A DNA stretch of 64,000 bases from Guyanagaster necrorhizus. Taxonomy: Eukaryota; Basidiomycota; Agaricomycetes; Agaricales; Physalacriaceae. Position numbers and translations under genes: made by a program. Numbering within the stretch: position 1 is the stretch's first letter; the number at the start of each line of letters is the position of its first letter. Positions 46,341 to 58,881 of the stretch are shown one piece after another. The stretch spans positions 62,001 through 126,000 of the forward strand of contig NW_025064947.1 of the NCBI RefSeq assembly GCF_019112545.1, written 5' to 3'. Below the pieces are notes generated by a model. It was given only the letters and a program-made list of their open reading frames with translations. It was not told the DNA's origin and did not search any database.

Positions 46341-47102
46341 TCACTGATAAAAGTTGGTGAACCCCAGGAACAACTGTAGTTCCTTCTTTTTCTCTGGTAC
46401 AGGCCATTCAGTTACACTGGCTACTTTTACCAGATCCATCTGAATGCTTCCTTTGCTAATTATCACCCCTAGGTATTCTGTCTCCAGTATCTTGAACTCA
46501 CACTTTTCTGCCTTGAGGAAATGCTTGTGCTTCCTCATCAGCTCAAGTACTTGTTGTACTAGCTTTTGATGTTCTGTTTGATCCTTCAACATGATGAGGA
46601 TGTCATCCAGGTAGATTGTGACCTTTCCTGTGGAGATAAGATCTTTGAAGATATAATTCATCATCCATTGAAAGGTTGCTGGTGAGTTGGTTAGTCTGAA
46701 GAACATTACTGTCAGTTTGAACAGGCTCTGGTTAGTGTGGAACACTGCTTTCCACTCATCACCCTTCTTGATTTGAATGTTATTGTAACCCCAGCAGATG
46801 TCCAGCTTAGTATAGTACTGAGCTCTGTGGAGCTTATCCATCAATTCTGAGATTAGAGAAAGGGAGTAATGATTCTTGATTGTCATTTTATTTAACTTTT
46901 GATAGTCCTGGACTGGACAGAGTTTCCCATCCTTCTTCTTGATGAAGAATAATGGTAAAGCCATGGGAAACTTCAATAGTTGGATCCATCTGCTGGAGAG
47001 GTTCTCTTTCAGGAACTTGTTGAGCTCTTGCTGCTCATGGTTGCTGAGTGGGTAAGTTTTGCAATTGAGATTGATGTTAGCATTAGAAATCAACTTGATC
47101 AC
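46341..47102 (-). pseudogene. G2 reverse transcriptase domain, open for 253 codons
   Basis: Best-preserved RT in the window. In order: KTYPLSNHEQQELNKFL, FFIKKKDGKLCPVQDYQKLN, LHRAQYYTKLDICWGYNNI (first catalytic Asp), FFRLTNSPATFQWMMNYIF and IYLDDILIM (YLDD active site), then LKAEKCEFKILETEYLGVII in the thumb. All palm motifs are present. Since the flanking regions carry stops it is part of a dead polyprotein; the frame starts at an internal Met. Confidence 0.9.
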
Positions 47103-47233
47103 ATGGTTCCAGGGCTTGAGTTCTGGCAGTTCATTGAAACTTTCTTTATTGAATAAGTCTCAGTAATTGCAAGCCCACTCTGAGACCATCTCTTCAAATG
47201 TCTTCTCCTCCATTTCAGCATTGGCTTTTGCCA

Positions 47234-47960
47234 CTAAGTTGTTGGCATGATGTACTGCCTGGAGGTGCAACACCTGCTGCATATTGACAGCAAGTATTGT
47301 CTTGCCATCTTCCATTTTCTCACCCTATTGGTCCTTGGGATCTTCATTGGGTAATTCAAAGGGAATCTTATAGCATTTGCATCACATGAAGGTGATCCAC
47401 CTGGTCTTTCAGTTGACAAGAGGATTGCATCTGATCAGCCAATCATGACCAAAGAACACCTCCTTCATTCTCAGATCAGTGACTGCCAAGTTGATCTGCT
47501 CTGAATGGTCTCTGATAGTAAGTCAGAGCTTCACAAATTCAGTAATGAAGCCAGCCTGATTTTTGGTGCTATCAGCATTGTACACTAGAATTGGTGCTGC
47601 CATTGCTCAGGTTGGAATTTTGTGCTTGTTGACAAAAGCATGATTAATAGAGCTACTGATGCAGCTGCTATCAATCAGAGTGGTTACTACATATGCTAAG
47701 CAATTGGTGAGTGTCTCAATTTGGGCCTTAGTTATCAGGTCTCTGCCCAGGGTCTTGGTTCATCAGACATGTCTTCAAGGTCCCCAGAGTTCATTGAGCT
47801 ATTCCAATGCTCAGCATCACTCAGCTTGTCACATTCCTTCCACCATTTCATTAATTACTTCTTCAATCCTGGTTTTGTGCACCTAATTTTTGAGCATAGC
47901 CTTGGCCTCCTCCTCTGTCTTGGCATCTTTGATGGCCCTCCAAGTCCACTTGGTATTGAA
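47234..47960 (-). pseudogene. G2 protease and linker to RT
   Basis: Minus strand near 47640-47700 reads TLIDSSCISSSINHAF; relatives (G1) have LIDSGCTSSLI. Gly to Ser removes the catalytic D-S/T-G. The linker towards RT includes the 61-codon frame 47234-47419. Confidence 0.7.
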
Positions 47961-50252
47961 TAGCTTGAGCCACTTAGTGGGGGTTTCTCCTCCTGTTTAG
48001 CCTGTAGGTATTTGAGTTTCAGTTTTTTGTGATTCAGGCAGAGTGTGTTTGGTAGTGGAGGATCAGGGTATATTCAAATGTGTGTTTAAGTTAGACATAG
48101 AAGTACCTACAGAAGTACTATTAGTCCATTCTGTGGCTACTTGTGACACACTGTTTTGTTTCTTAGCTGACCCAGTGGAATTGCTTACTGGTCAGCCCTG
48201 TCTTTTACCTCCTCAATCTTCATTTCTGCACTAAGCTCTTTGGCTTTCTTCTGTAACTTGGTGATTTGTGGCTGGATATCCTCATGGGTTCACTTCTTCT
48301 TTGGGTAATCTCATGATATGTGGCCTTTCTGGCTACAATTGAAATATTTGCCTTTCTTTTTGAGGCAATCAATGTCCATTGGTTTGCCAGCCCTGGTATA
48401 TATAGTTCCTGTCCTGGTCTTCTGTGTTCCATGACTGGCCATGCTCATTGTTGACAATGTGTTAGCCTTAGTGGTACCAGTTTGGTTACTGGGATTTGAA
48501 TTTGATGATGGAGCCTGTTTGTGATATTCTTGTAGATTGGTTTGCTCCATCTTCTGCTGCTGCTGCTCCTTGTACATGTCAATGATTCTTTCCATCCAGG
48601 CATTGTACCCCTTCAGAATATCCATTCCAATATCTGAAATCATCTTGATGTAGGACAGTGGAGTGTCCTGTTTAAGCACTTCCATCATACAGCTGTCATT
48701 GGCAACATCATCTCTGATTCTGGCAAGCTTAGCAAGTCACTCTAGTTCATCAAAATATTCTGTGGCCATCTTGTTGCCTATCTTGTAGTCTTTGATCTTG
48801 GACTTGTGGACTTCCTGCACTGTGGGGTGAATGAATTTCTCATTAAGCATCTGCTTGAACACTGGCCAGGATGGCAGTTGATGGTGCTGCCTGGTCATTG
48901 AGTAGAAGTTTGGAGAAATTAGGATCCACCATGTTTTTTCCTTGTCTTTGAGGTAGAATGAGGTGAATGCAACCCTGTTCATATCAGTCCCAAGGAAGAT
49001 AGCATAAACCTCAAAGTACTGCTTGCAGTCAATGAGGAATCAATCAATGTCATCAGATATGCTCTTGAAGAGGCAGGGTTTCCTTAATAAGTCTGGTCAG
49101 CATTGTAGAACAGTGGTGTTCTCAGACAGAGCATCCATTGGGTTGGGCCACTAGTCAAAGAGGGAGTGATGCCATTCAGTCAGTGGTCTGAAGAATGAGT
49201 GTAGAGAGTTATCATCTGTGATGAGGCTCTCTAGAGGGATGGCCTCCTTTTATATGATTACCCTATTTTGTATGGTGAAGCCTAACTTGACAGCCTTGGG
49301 ATCATCTTTGATCAGTTCCTTTCCACTGCCTTCAGCCTCATCCAGTGGCAGTTGTCCCCCAAGAAGCCAGCTTCCCTTGCTGGTCTATGGGTTTTGAAAT
49401 CTGATGAGCCAGATAGTCAGCTGTGGTCAGGATCTAGACAGCCAAGTTGCTGAGGATTGAATTAATAGTGTGGTGTAGGAGTATTGACTCCTATTGGTTT
49501 GGATTGATGGAGCCATGTAAATGACTCACTTCAGAATTGTAGACAGAGTCTATGGCATCAGCTGGATTTTGTATTTTGACTTGTACCTCAGCAGCTTGCT
49601 GAAGTGGTCTTCTGAATGCCTTCTGTTATAAGAATCAATAGCATATTTAGTGACAGAATATTATAGAATATTCCATCACTTCTTGTCATCTGAATGAATA
49701 TGCTTCTACTCCATCTCCAAGGCTAACCACTAAGCATCTCTCCATAGGAAGGCTACTCCTTTTCTATATAGTTCTTTGTACTCCTTCTCTCTGGTTTGTT
49801 GTATTTCCTTGGCCAGTGCTTTATCATCAGTTTCTTTCTCTGAGTATTCCCATTGTCTCCACTTAAGAGAGATGTCTCAAATCCTCTTCTTGCTCTCATC
49901 CACATCTTTCTCTTCCTCACTGTCCTTCAGGTAGTTGTCATGCAGGTCATAGATTGGAGGGTCCTGCAGCCAAAGGGTCACCAGGAAGCTGGTTGTCATC
50001 ATTGATAGTGGTACTGGAACCAGGCCAAGCAGGAGGTTGCTCAATAGATTCAGCTCTAATTCTGATATTATTCCTATAGCCACCTTGTGTTCTGTGCTCC
50101 TCCAATTTGTGGTGATATCAGCATAAGTTTCTGTAGAATTGAGGATTAAGGAAGAGAGCTGCAATCTTTCCTCCAAGGAATCTTTGGAGTCTCTGATCAG
50201 AGACATGGGCATTGAGAGGGACTTGAAGCCCATAGACATTGAGTATAGAGTT
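47960..50252 (-). pseudogene. G2 gag, capsid and knuckle part
   Basis: Minus strand. Frame 48737-48982 (MNRVAFTSFYLKDKEKTWWI, WPVFKQMLNEKF, VQEVHKSKIKDYKIG) is capsid-like and corresponds to the G1 region before KELCIGDKPVSEYFDELE. Frame 48311-48688 ends in KYFNCSQKGHIS followed by a stop, DYPKKK: the CCHC knuckle with its first and last Cys changed to Tyr. The upstream 120-codon frame 49877-50239 is the Ser/acid linker (SEEEKDVDESKKR). Rich in TGA/TAG. Confidence 0.75.
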
Positions 50253-50793
50253 TGTTAAGCCCAAATTCCATATGACTATCAACATGTGATAAACAGTTCA
50301 GAACCTCACACTTCGGGTTAGACTGACTGAGTTCACAAGTTAGTCACAGTAGTGGTTCAAGGCATGGCAAGAAGCTTGAGCTCAAGAGTAGATGGTGAAG
50401 AATAAACTTTAGCTTAATGCTGGGGCTACTACAGTGAAAATGGTGCTACTTGAATACTGTTCTGTTATCTGGCTATTAATAACTGTTCACAACAGCTATT
50501 GTCCTGCTGTTGTGCTGTTACTGCTGTGCTGCAGTTGGAGAACAATAAGGCTATTGTTTCTCCACAAGGGCTATTGTCTTGCTATTGTGCTGTTACTGCT
50601 GTGCTGCAGTTGGGGAACAAAAGGAGCATTGTCTCTCCCTTCACAGCACACTGCAGCATGATAAGACAATGACTGACTGGGTTGCTGAGCTAAGCATTCC
50701 CATGGTCCTAAGCACTGGCCTAAGCACTCTGACTAAGCAAAGATAGGGGTTATTTCCACAGGAAAAAGAAGGAAAATAGGAAAAATTATAACA
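50253..50793 (-). repeat. solo LTR, G family, with 75-bp internal duplication
   Basis: 541 bp; minus strand starts TGTTATAATTTTTCC and ends GGCTTAACA. Perfect target duplication GAGTT (50248-50252, 50794-50798). It is about 75 bp longer than relatives because GCTATTGTCYTGCT..CAGTTGGRGAACAA occurs twice (50495 and 50570). Confidence 0.93.
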
Positions 50794-51951
50794 GAGTTGG
50801 TATGGGAAGGGATAGTGCCTGTGTCAGTGATGGTAGATGAACTGGGCTCTCTTCTGGTAGAGAGATAGGTGTGCCACCTAGTGGCTTCACTAGAGATAAT
50901 GGCTTTAGCTGACCCTGCCCACAGATCAGTACTGGTGGGAGTACTAGGCTCTTGGAAAAGAGAGGGCTCAGACTCTGTTCATAATCCATACCATGTAGAG
51001 CTTGCTGATCCCCATGCAGCTGCTTCAAGCTCACACTGTCACTGTCTAAACTGGCAGTCATACTGCTCTTCATCATGTAAGTTCTGTCATCAGGCTTGCT
51101 CAGCCTCAGCCCACTTGAGGTCAGCCTGTTCTCCAGCTGCATAGATTTCTTCTTCTGTGAAATCCCTAGAGAAATGGTCAATGATGTCTTGGACAATCAG
51201 TTCCCAGAATGTATGTCCTCTTTCTAGCTCCATGTCTTTAGTGTATAGGTCCTCATTCTGAGAGGAGTTTGGGCTTGACTCTGGGGTTGCATATAAGGAG
51301 TCATGTCCAGAGTCTATAAGCAAAATGGGTTGGGATTCTGAAGCCATTCTAGTAGCATCAATGGAGTCTTGAGCATGATTTCCAATCCTGTGTCTGATTA
51401 GGACTATAGAAGAGTCAGGAGACAGGATGCCATCAAAGAAATTGTCAGAGAGGTTCTGATCCTCATTGTTCAGGACTAGAGGGAACCCTGGCAGGACCCA
51501 TGCATTTCTGAAACCCATGAGTTGATCATTCTGGTGTCTGTGTTCTGTTCTAGCTGGTCTAGGGAGGTATCAATGTCTTTCTTCTTCTTTTTGAGTGCTC
51601 CTCAAATGTGTTCTCCTAGACTTGGCATGGGGTATGAGTCTGAGCAGGGGCTGGAAGAAGACTTGGGTAGAAGGAGGAATATCATAGAAGGAGAGGTCAG
51701 GTGTGACATTGCAAAGAATCTGTTGTACCTGTTGAAAAGCTTGGTAGTGCCTGACTACTCATACTGCTACTGATTGTCATCCCTGACAAAGTTGTATGGT
51801 TGCTAGTAAGCCTAGAAGCATTTCAATGATGGAAGCTAGAAGCTTGAAGAAGTCATCAGTGAGATCAGGGGTTGTAGTGGATGCTGGTGGCATTTGGTTT
51901 TCTTTGTGCTTATTGTGCATAAGAAAAAGGAAGCATAAGCTTCAAGCTAAT
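50794..51951 (-). pseudogene. G2 gag, N-terminal part
   Basis: Minus strand frames 51090-51518 (NNEDQNLSDNFFDGILSPDS, HDSLYATPESS, IVQDIIDHFSRDFTEEEIYA) and 50786-51196 parallel the gags of G7 and G4. The start lies near 51895, close to the LTR. Stops at Arg/Gln/Trp codons. Confidence 0.7.
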
Positions 51952-52411
51952 TGTTAGATCTAAGTTGCACATGATCAAAACACATAATAAACAGGTGCTG
52001 TATTATATTTGTACAGTCACACTTGAGTCACTTATTGTGCTTTATTGACTAGTATGCATCAAGGCCATTTGACAAGAGGCTTGAGATAGAATAGTGTGAA
52101 TAAACTTTAGTTCAAAGCTGAGGTTATATCAGCAAGAGCCATCCTCCTTATATACAGTTCATCTATAGCAATATAAATACTACTACTTATTGTGTCCTTC
52201 ATGGTTATTGTGCTCTTTGTTCTTGAGCATCATTACTGTCTACAAAAGTCTTATTATGCATCACCAGGTGACACTGTCACATTGAAAGACAATGACCAAC
52301 TGGGCTTCTTGTGATGGCTAAGCTAGTCCCATGATCCTAAGCACTAGTCTAGGTGCTCTGACTAAGCAACAATAGGGGTTAATACAAAAGAAAAATAGAA
52401 AAATTGTAACA
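51952..52411 (-). repeat. G2 5' LTR
   Basis: 460 bp; minus strand TGTTACAATTTTTC..GATCTAACA. The minus-strand start motif AGCTTTGAACTAA (52119-52107) pairs with the primer site just inside (51950-51938) through G-U-compatible changes plus one mismatch. Confidence 0.88.
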
Positions 52412-53030
52412 GCCAGGTTCTTTGTCCCATCAGCATTATACACAGGGATAGATGCTGCCATTGCTTGGATCAGGAGGTTGTGCTTGGTGATAAAAGCACA
52501 GTGATCAGACTGCCAGTATAACCACTATTGATCAGAGCTGTTACAGCAAATGTGGTTTTAGCAGTAAGAGTCTCAATTTGGGCTTTAACAGTTAGATCTC
52601 TGCCATAGGTCTTCTGCTGTCAGATGTACTTCTTTGGTCCTCATAGTTCATCTAGCCACTCCAGGGCTCAACATCATTCAGCCTTTCTCATCCCTTCTAT
52701 CATTTCATCAATGACTTCTTCTGCTCAGATTTGATGAATCCAGTTCTTGAGAACTGCCTTTGCTTCTTCTTTATTCTTGGCATTTCTGATAGCATGCCAA
52801 GTCCATTTGGTATTGAATGGCTTTAGCCAGCCAGCAGGAGTCTCTCCTCCTATTCAGCCCATAGGCAGTTGAGTTTTAGTTGAGGGCAATTCTTTGGGTG
52901 GTCTTATAGTAGGTGCAGATATGGAGTATATTTGAATGTGCATAAATAGGAGTTACTACAGAGGGTACATAAGTCTGTCCAGCAGCTACATGAGATACAC
53001 TATAGAGTCCCTTAGCCAATCCAGTGGAAT
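52412..53030 (-). pseudogene. G3 gag end and protease start
   Basis: Minus strand near 52490-52545 reads ALINSGYTGSLI against LIDSGCTSSLI in G1: the catalytic Asp is Asn and Cys is Tyr, both expected from CpG decay. Stops follow at positions shared with G1 (HQI-stop-AEEVID), one being TGA here and TAG in G1. Confidence 0.7.
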
Positions 53031-55990
53031 TCCTCACTGATTGGCTCTGTCTTTTACCACTTCTATCTTTATGCTTATTCCATTCTCCTTGAGTCCATCT
53101 GCTTCCTTCTGTAATTCAGCAATCTGCACATGTATGTCTTCTCTTGTGTGTTTCTTCTTCAGACAGTTCTTAGATAAGTGGCCCTTCTCTCCACAATTGA
53201 AGCATTTGCTCTCCTTCTTCAACTGATCAATATCTATCAGCTTTCCTGTTCTAGTATACATATGCCAGTCTTCTGCACAATATAGGAGTTTTCAGTGTTA
53301 GAAGATTTCAGTTTTGGGGGTGAAGTGGTCAGGGTGGTCTTCTGGAGGGTGTTAGGCTTTTAGCTATTCTGATAGGCATTGGCCACCTTCTGTCACTGGC
53401 ATTCTTTATTCATTTCAGTGATTTGGTCCTTCCACTCATCATACTCCTTTGGAATGTTAATGCCTATATCTGAGATCATCTTAGTGTAGAAAAACAGTAC
53501 TCCCAACTTTAACATTTTGACCATCCATTCTTTCTCATTGATATCATCCAGAACTCCTGCCAGCTTGCCAAGACATTCCAACTCATCAAAATACTCACTT
53601 ACTGGCTTGTCACCTATGCAGAGTTCCTTCATCTTATTCTTGTGTACCTCCTGGACAGTAGGATCAATGAATCAGGACAGGAGTCAGTGATGCTCTCTGG
53701 TTGTGGAGTAAAAGTCCATGGATTTCAGGATCCACCAAGTCTTCACCTTGTCTTCAAAATATAAGGCAGCAAATGCAACTTGGTAGATGTTGGCTATGAG
53801 ATATGCTGAATATATCTCAAAGTACTGTTCACAGTTCATCAGAAATCTGTCAATATTGTCCAATGCTCCTTTGAAGGATCATGGCTTTTGGATGAGATCT
53901 GTCTTACACTGTATTAGAGGGGCATGAACTATGAACAGTCCTATGGAGTTTGGATATCTACTGAAGGGAGGGTGTTTTCATTCTCTTGGCAGTCCAGAGA
54001 ACAAATAAAGCAACCCACTGTCAGTGATTGGACTTCCAGTGGGAGCAGCTTCCTTTCTGACTATTCATTCATCTTTGATGGTGAAGCTTAATTTGGTGGC
54101 CTCAGAGTCATCTCCTTGAGCTTGGCTGCTGGATTTGGCCTCATCTGAAGATGGCTATATACCAAAAAGCTTGTGGCATCATAGTTGAAAAGAGTATCAG
54201 ACCTGTTTTGGGATCTCAGCTTGTTGAGATTGGTGTTGAATGTTTTAGGTGGTGCTTGATTGGATGGAGGAAGCCATGTATATGGCTCACTTGAGGGATA
54301 TTGAGAGAGTATTTGGCATGGGTTGCTGCTGGTAGTGGAATCAATATTCTGGCAGTCCACTCAAGACATTCTTGGGGTGGAACCTTTTATACAAGAAAGT
54401 AGCTTGTTCAGTGGCTGCTTATTGTAAAATGTCTCTCCTTTCCAAATTATCTGCTATCATATACTCCTTCTCTTGCTGCAACATCTGCCAGCTTATGTCC
54501 TGAAGTAATGTCAGTATCCTCTCTTGGTATAGCCTTGTAAATTCTTTCTTCTTCTCATGCTGGATTTATTCTTCCAATGCCCTCTCCTCTTCTTGTTCTG
54601 AAGCATAAAATCCTTCCTCCCAGTCAAAGAGAGTCTCCTCCTCATCCTCACTGTTAGCATCCTCCTCTTCTTCACTCTCTGTGGGGGAATCATCAGGCTG
54701 ATCAAAGATGGACTGGGGGCAGGGTTTTAGGGTTGCAGGGGAGCTGCTCTTCATTTCTGCTAGTGCTATGTCCAGCCTCAGGAGTAGGCTGCATTCAAAG
54801 TTGGTAAGTTCTAATTTTGGGACTTCTCTTGCTGCTGCTTTCACTGCTTGTTCTTGGCCTCTCCAGGCTGCTGTGATACTGGCAGAACTGCTCATAGAAG
54901 ACAGAGTTAAGAAAGAGGATAGTGATGTTTCCATTAAGAAGTCATCAGAGGTTCCTGTCACTGATGTGTCTGACTGAGGGAATTTGGGGTTCAGTTCCAC
55001 TGGAAAGGATATGGTTGATGTCTGTATCATTTCTGGTTAGTGGTAGGAAGTATGGGGATTGTTGTTTAGCTTCACTAGCAGTGATGACTTCTGCTGGGTC
55101 ATTTCAGGTTGGTTCCTGGAAGAGAGAGTTGGGGGGCTTGAGAGTGTCTGCATAGAGCCTGTACCACTGAGGGTCATCAGAGTCTCAGTGGATGGCCTCA
55201 AGATCCTGCTGGTGATGTTCATATTCAATGTCATGCTGGGCAGCTTTGTAGGCTTCTGCTTGCCTCATGTTCTTCTTCTGTTGTGTAGGGTAATTCTGCA
55301 GGTCTGAGATCTGCAACATCAGCCTTGTATTGTCTGACAGTGTCTCTATACATTGGTCCTTCTGTCCATGTGCTGCTGCCTGGCTCAAGCTCCCTATAGT
55401 TTCAATATCTATAGTCAGACAATCTGAGACTTCTTTCTGGCATCATGTAGAGGGAGCTGTGTCCAGAGCCTGTAGCCATCCTAGGGGCATCAAGGGAGTC
55501 TCTAGCTTGAGTGCCAATTTCAGGTTCAGTGGAAGCAGTGGCAGAGTTGGGAGATAAGGCCATATTAAAGACATCCAGAGGGAGATTGTCAAATGTTGAT
55601 TGTCATAGTTTCAGAGGGAGTTTTGAGGGGGTCTAGAGGAGTATCAGTGTTCTTCTTGTGTTGAAAGAGGTCTAGAATTCAAGTTGCTAGATTGGGTTTC
55701 TATTATAGTGCTTTGTGCAGGCTGAAAGGAGTTTCTGGCAGATTCTGGAATATCATGGAAGAGGTGACATTGCAGATAATCTGCTGAATGGTTCAGAAAG
55801 CATGATAGTGCTGGACTACTCATGCAGTTATGGATTGTCATCCTCAACAAAGATAAACAATAGCCAATAGCCCAAGTAGAGTTCCTATCACTGAGGCTAA
55901 AAGCCTAAAGAAATCATTGGTGAGATCAGGGGTTGATACAGGTGGCATTCAGTTTTCTTCACTGCTAGTGCATGTAAAGAAAGGGAAGCT
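53030..55990 (-). pseudogene. G3 gag
   Basis: Minus strand. The 154-codon frame 54566-55030 has PKLELTNFECSLLLRLDIAL and an acidic run (SEEEEDANSEDEEE). The block 54088-54360 has EPYTWLPPSNQAPPKTFNTN. Capsid frame 53393-53632 is identical in protein to G1 9048-9287. Knuckle CFNCGEKGHLSKNC (53034-53261) has intact C-x2-C-x4-H-x4-C. The gag is broken by stops between these frames. Confidence 0.8.
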
Positions 55991-56008
55991 TCAAGCTTCA
56001 AGCTAATT

Positions 56009-56144
56009 GTTAAGCCCAAGTTACACATGACCTATAACACAAGATAAACAGATGCTGTATCATGTTTGTACAGTCATTCCTGAGTCCACTATTATGCTAT
56101 GTTGGCAAAGTGTGGATGGTATAGAATAAACTTTAGCTTGAAGC
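56009..56144 (-). repeat. G3 5' LTR, 3' part only
   Basis: Minus strand ends GGGCTTAACA at 56009. Its start motif AGCTTCAAGCTAA (56145-56133) is a perfect match to the complement of the primer site (56007-55995). G4 begins exactly at this motif. Confidence 0.85.
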
Positions 56145-56604
56145 TGTTACAATTTTTCCTATTTCTCTCTTTGATTCACCCCTATTTATGCTTAGCCAGA
56201 GCACCTAGATCAGCACTTAGGACCATGGGACAGGATTAGTCAGCACAACAGACCAATCCATCATTGTCCTCCAATATAGCAATAAACCCTCAACAATGCA
56301 CAATGACTTTTTGTAGATAGTAGTAATGCCTAAGGACAACAGGCACAAAAACCTGAATAAGTACAATAGTCAGTAGTATATTTATCTCAACAGATGAGTA
56401 GTATATAAGTAGGCTCACTCTCACTGGTATAACCCCAGCTTTGAGCTAAAGTTTATTTATATCACTTCACTCTGGAGCCAACTTGCAAAGGCCTTAAAGC
56501 ACATTGATCAACAAAGCATAATAGTGAACTCTAGTGTGACTGTACAAACATGATACAGCATTAGTTTATCACATGTTTTGATCATGTGCAACTTGAGTGT
56601 AACA
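56145..56604 (+). repeat. G4 5' LTR
   Basis: 460 bp, TGTTACAATT..GAGTGTAACA. TATA near 56402; start motif AGCTTTGAGCTAA 56437-56449; primer site TTAGCTTGAAGCT 56606-56618, pairing with the start motif via two G-U positions. Confidence 0.88.
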
Positions 56605-56662
56605 ATTAGCTTGAAGCTGCTGCTTCTCTTTCCTTATGCATAATAAGCATAAAGGAAACTAA

Positions 56663-57056
56663 ATGCCACCTGCACAAACTACAACCCCTGATCTTACAGA
56701 TGACTTCTTCAAACTATTAGCAGCCATCATTGGAATACTTCTGGGTCTACTGGCAATCATATAACTTTGCTGCAGATGACAATCAGTAACAGCTTGGATA
56801 GTCAGACACTATCAAGTCTTCTAGCAGATCCAACAAATTCTATAAAATGTCACATCTGACCTCCCCTTCCATGACATTTCCACCTCTACTAGATTCTTCT
56901 TTCAGCCCCCACTCAGACCCATACCTCAAGTCAGGCCTAGTGGAATACAATTGGGGAGCACTCAGGAAGAAGAGGAGAGACTCTAATATCCTTCTTGATC
57001 TCAGTGAACAAGCAGCAGAAACAGAAACTATTAGAACACAGGATTCCAAAATCCAT
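56663..57056 (+). pseudogene. G4 gag, part 1
   Basis: ATG 56663 opens MPPAQTTTPDLTDDFFKLLA, then the hydrophobic LLGLLAII, TAG where relatives read Gln, then a 70-codon frame (56847-57059) with RKKRRDSNILLDLSEQAAET. Cut by M copy 3. Confidence 0.7.
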
Positions 57057-58877
57057 TGAAGTGGATCTGAGTGCACACAAGGTGAAAATGGATACAGCAG
57101 AGTGCTATCCACTGACCACACTCACACCAACACATACACAAAACTCTTAGTTTATGGGGGGATTATAATGTGATAAATATAGTAATCAACAAATATAATT
57201 GTCTTCTTCAATGAATCCACAGCATGAAAACAACAATAGCATAAAAACAACAGTCTTAGATCTCTCTAAGTCTCAAAGCTTTTTGTTTTATCAAAACAAG
57301 AGGTGGCAACAAGTGTTGCTGGGTCTCAAGGCAAAGGGTACTGCAGCTCAATACAATATGTTGAAGCACTCTCACAAAACTCTCCAAAAAGTCCTAAGCA
57401 CAGCTCAGATGAACTCAAATCCCTAACACACACACAATACATGATTCAAAGCCTTGTGCTCTAAGCAAAAACCAATCACAAACACATCCACAGGTGCCAA
57501 AGAGCACAGATTTCTGTTCACAAGTTTTCAAACTGATCATAGACCCACAGGATTCAAACCTATGCAATCCAGAGACACAAAATACAATAAACCACTGTCC
57601 AACAGATCAAAGGGTTTGAACCTTTATCACCTGTAGTGCTGCACATCACAAATACCTCAAAAACTCAAGATAGTGTCCTTCAGACACTGCTCTCTTATTC
57701 TCAGGTTAGAGCACAATCCAAAATCTCTTATCAAATCAGGCTCAAGTCCTTTGCAGGTTTTGATGCCTCACTTGGTTCTCAAAGCTCTCTCAATGATATT
57801 CAATAATGAGTTTATTCTCTTGCCTGAAGTTACAAATACAAACCCAGAGCTAGAGTGCAAGGCTTTCTGTGCTTAATACACCACAACTGTGGAAGGTTGG
57901 AAAACTTCTTTTTCTACTCATACAATGCAGTATTTAAATACTCTACTGTGGTACTTACTAATACAATCCTACTATGGTATCTTCAAAGCATGGGACTCTG
58001 TGTCAGATCCTGTGGGTATTATTTGCATGCATATCACAGTTGCTATGCTTATTCTCTTCTGAGCCAGGACTGCTCACTGTTTCCTTGCTAGCTGACATTG
58101 GCTAGCTGGCCTAGCCAGGACTGCTCACTTTCTTATTTCCCTGATGACACATCTCTGACAGTGATAAACTGTTTCAGACCTCCAGAGTTATCTCCCATGT
58201 CTGGAGTCAGCTATAATGGTTATGTTCTCTTTTCCAGTATCTCAACATTCCATCTGGCTCACAAAATGCACTGCTTCTGGCCTGACATGCATCAATTAAC
58301 CCATCTAATAGATATGTATGTGTCATACCTTGGTATGATGTAGAGTCCCTCACTGTGTTATGCATGCTAAGGCACTATAGATACACATGCAAGTCTCTGA
58401 GCAGTACATATGCTATTTATCTCTGAGGGTAGTATTCCTCTATCTATTCCTTTGTTGCCATCATTTTATTTCTCTGTTCAACATCCAGTTATTCAGATAC
58501 CTTTCTTTGGGTCTCAGTTCTCTGTTCTAAAGTGTGTCCCATCAGTGCATCAATGGCTGTGCATCTTTGATCAATATGATCAGGATTGCCAATCATATTT
58601 TGATCATATTCTTTTTATTTTTAGCATGCCCTCTTGTAATGGTATTGGTGCATTTAGGGCCAAGTGCTGGGACCTCACATGTGGTCTAACCCCTCTGGTA
58701 TTAGTCTGCTACTAGGCCATGCACTCTGCTCCTTGTTACTTCAGTTTAGCCTTATAATGGCTAGGTTTCTGTGTTCTCTCATCCTATTTTCTGTTACATG
58801 CTTACTGAACTGGAATGCAGTCCATGTATTCTCAATTTTTGCAATTTTACATGTCTGAACATGAAGAGGGTATGTCA
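57057..58877 (-). repeat. M repeat, copy 3
   Basis: 1821 bp; minus strand starts TGACATACCC and ends ATCCACTTCA. Four-base duplication CCAT (57053-57056, 58878-58881). The gag reading before and after aligns to G7 gag across this point, which fixes the limits. B-box-like words on the minus strand at 57550-57560 and 57612-57622. Confidence 0.8.
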
Positions 58878-58881
58878 CCAT

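Larger units (their letters stand above)
44511..52411 (-). mobile_element. G2: chromovirus inserted in G3, 3' LTR lost
   Basis: Minus strand. 5' LTR at 51952-52411, gag, protease, RT, RNase H, integrase and start of the chromodomain, cut at about 44511. A solo LTR interrupts gag (50253-50793). The 5' LTR abuts G3 protease sequence at 52412. The 3' LTR is replaced by the CpG-retaining segment, so the second target duplication cannot be seen. Confidence 0.88.
52412..56144 (-). mobile_element. G3: chromovirus 5' half, disrupted by G2 and G4
   Basis: Minus strand. Partial 5' LTR (56009-56144), gag (55950-53030) and start of protease up to 52412, where G2 is inserted. The remaining pol is not in the window beyond G2. 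Very close to G1: the 79-codon capsid segment is identical in protein. Confidence 0.85.
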
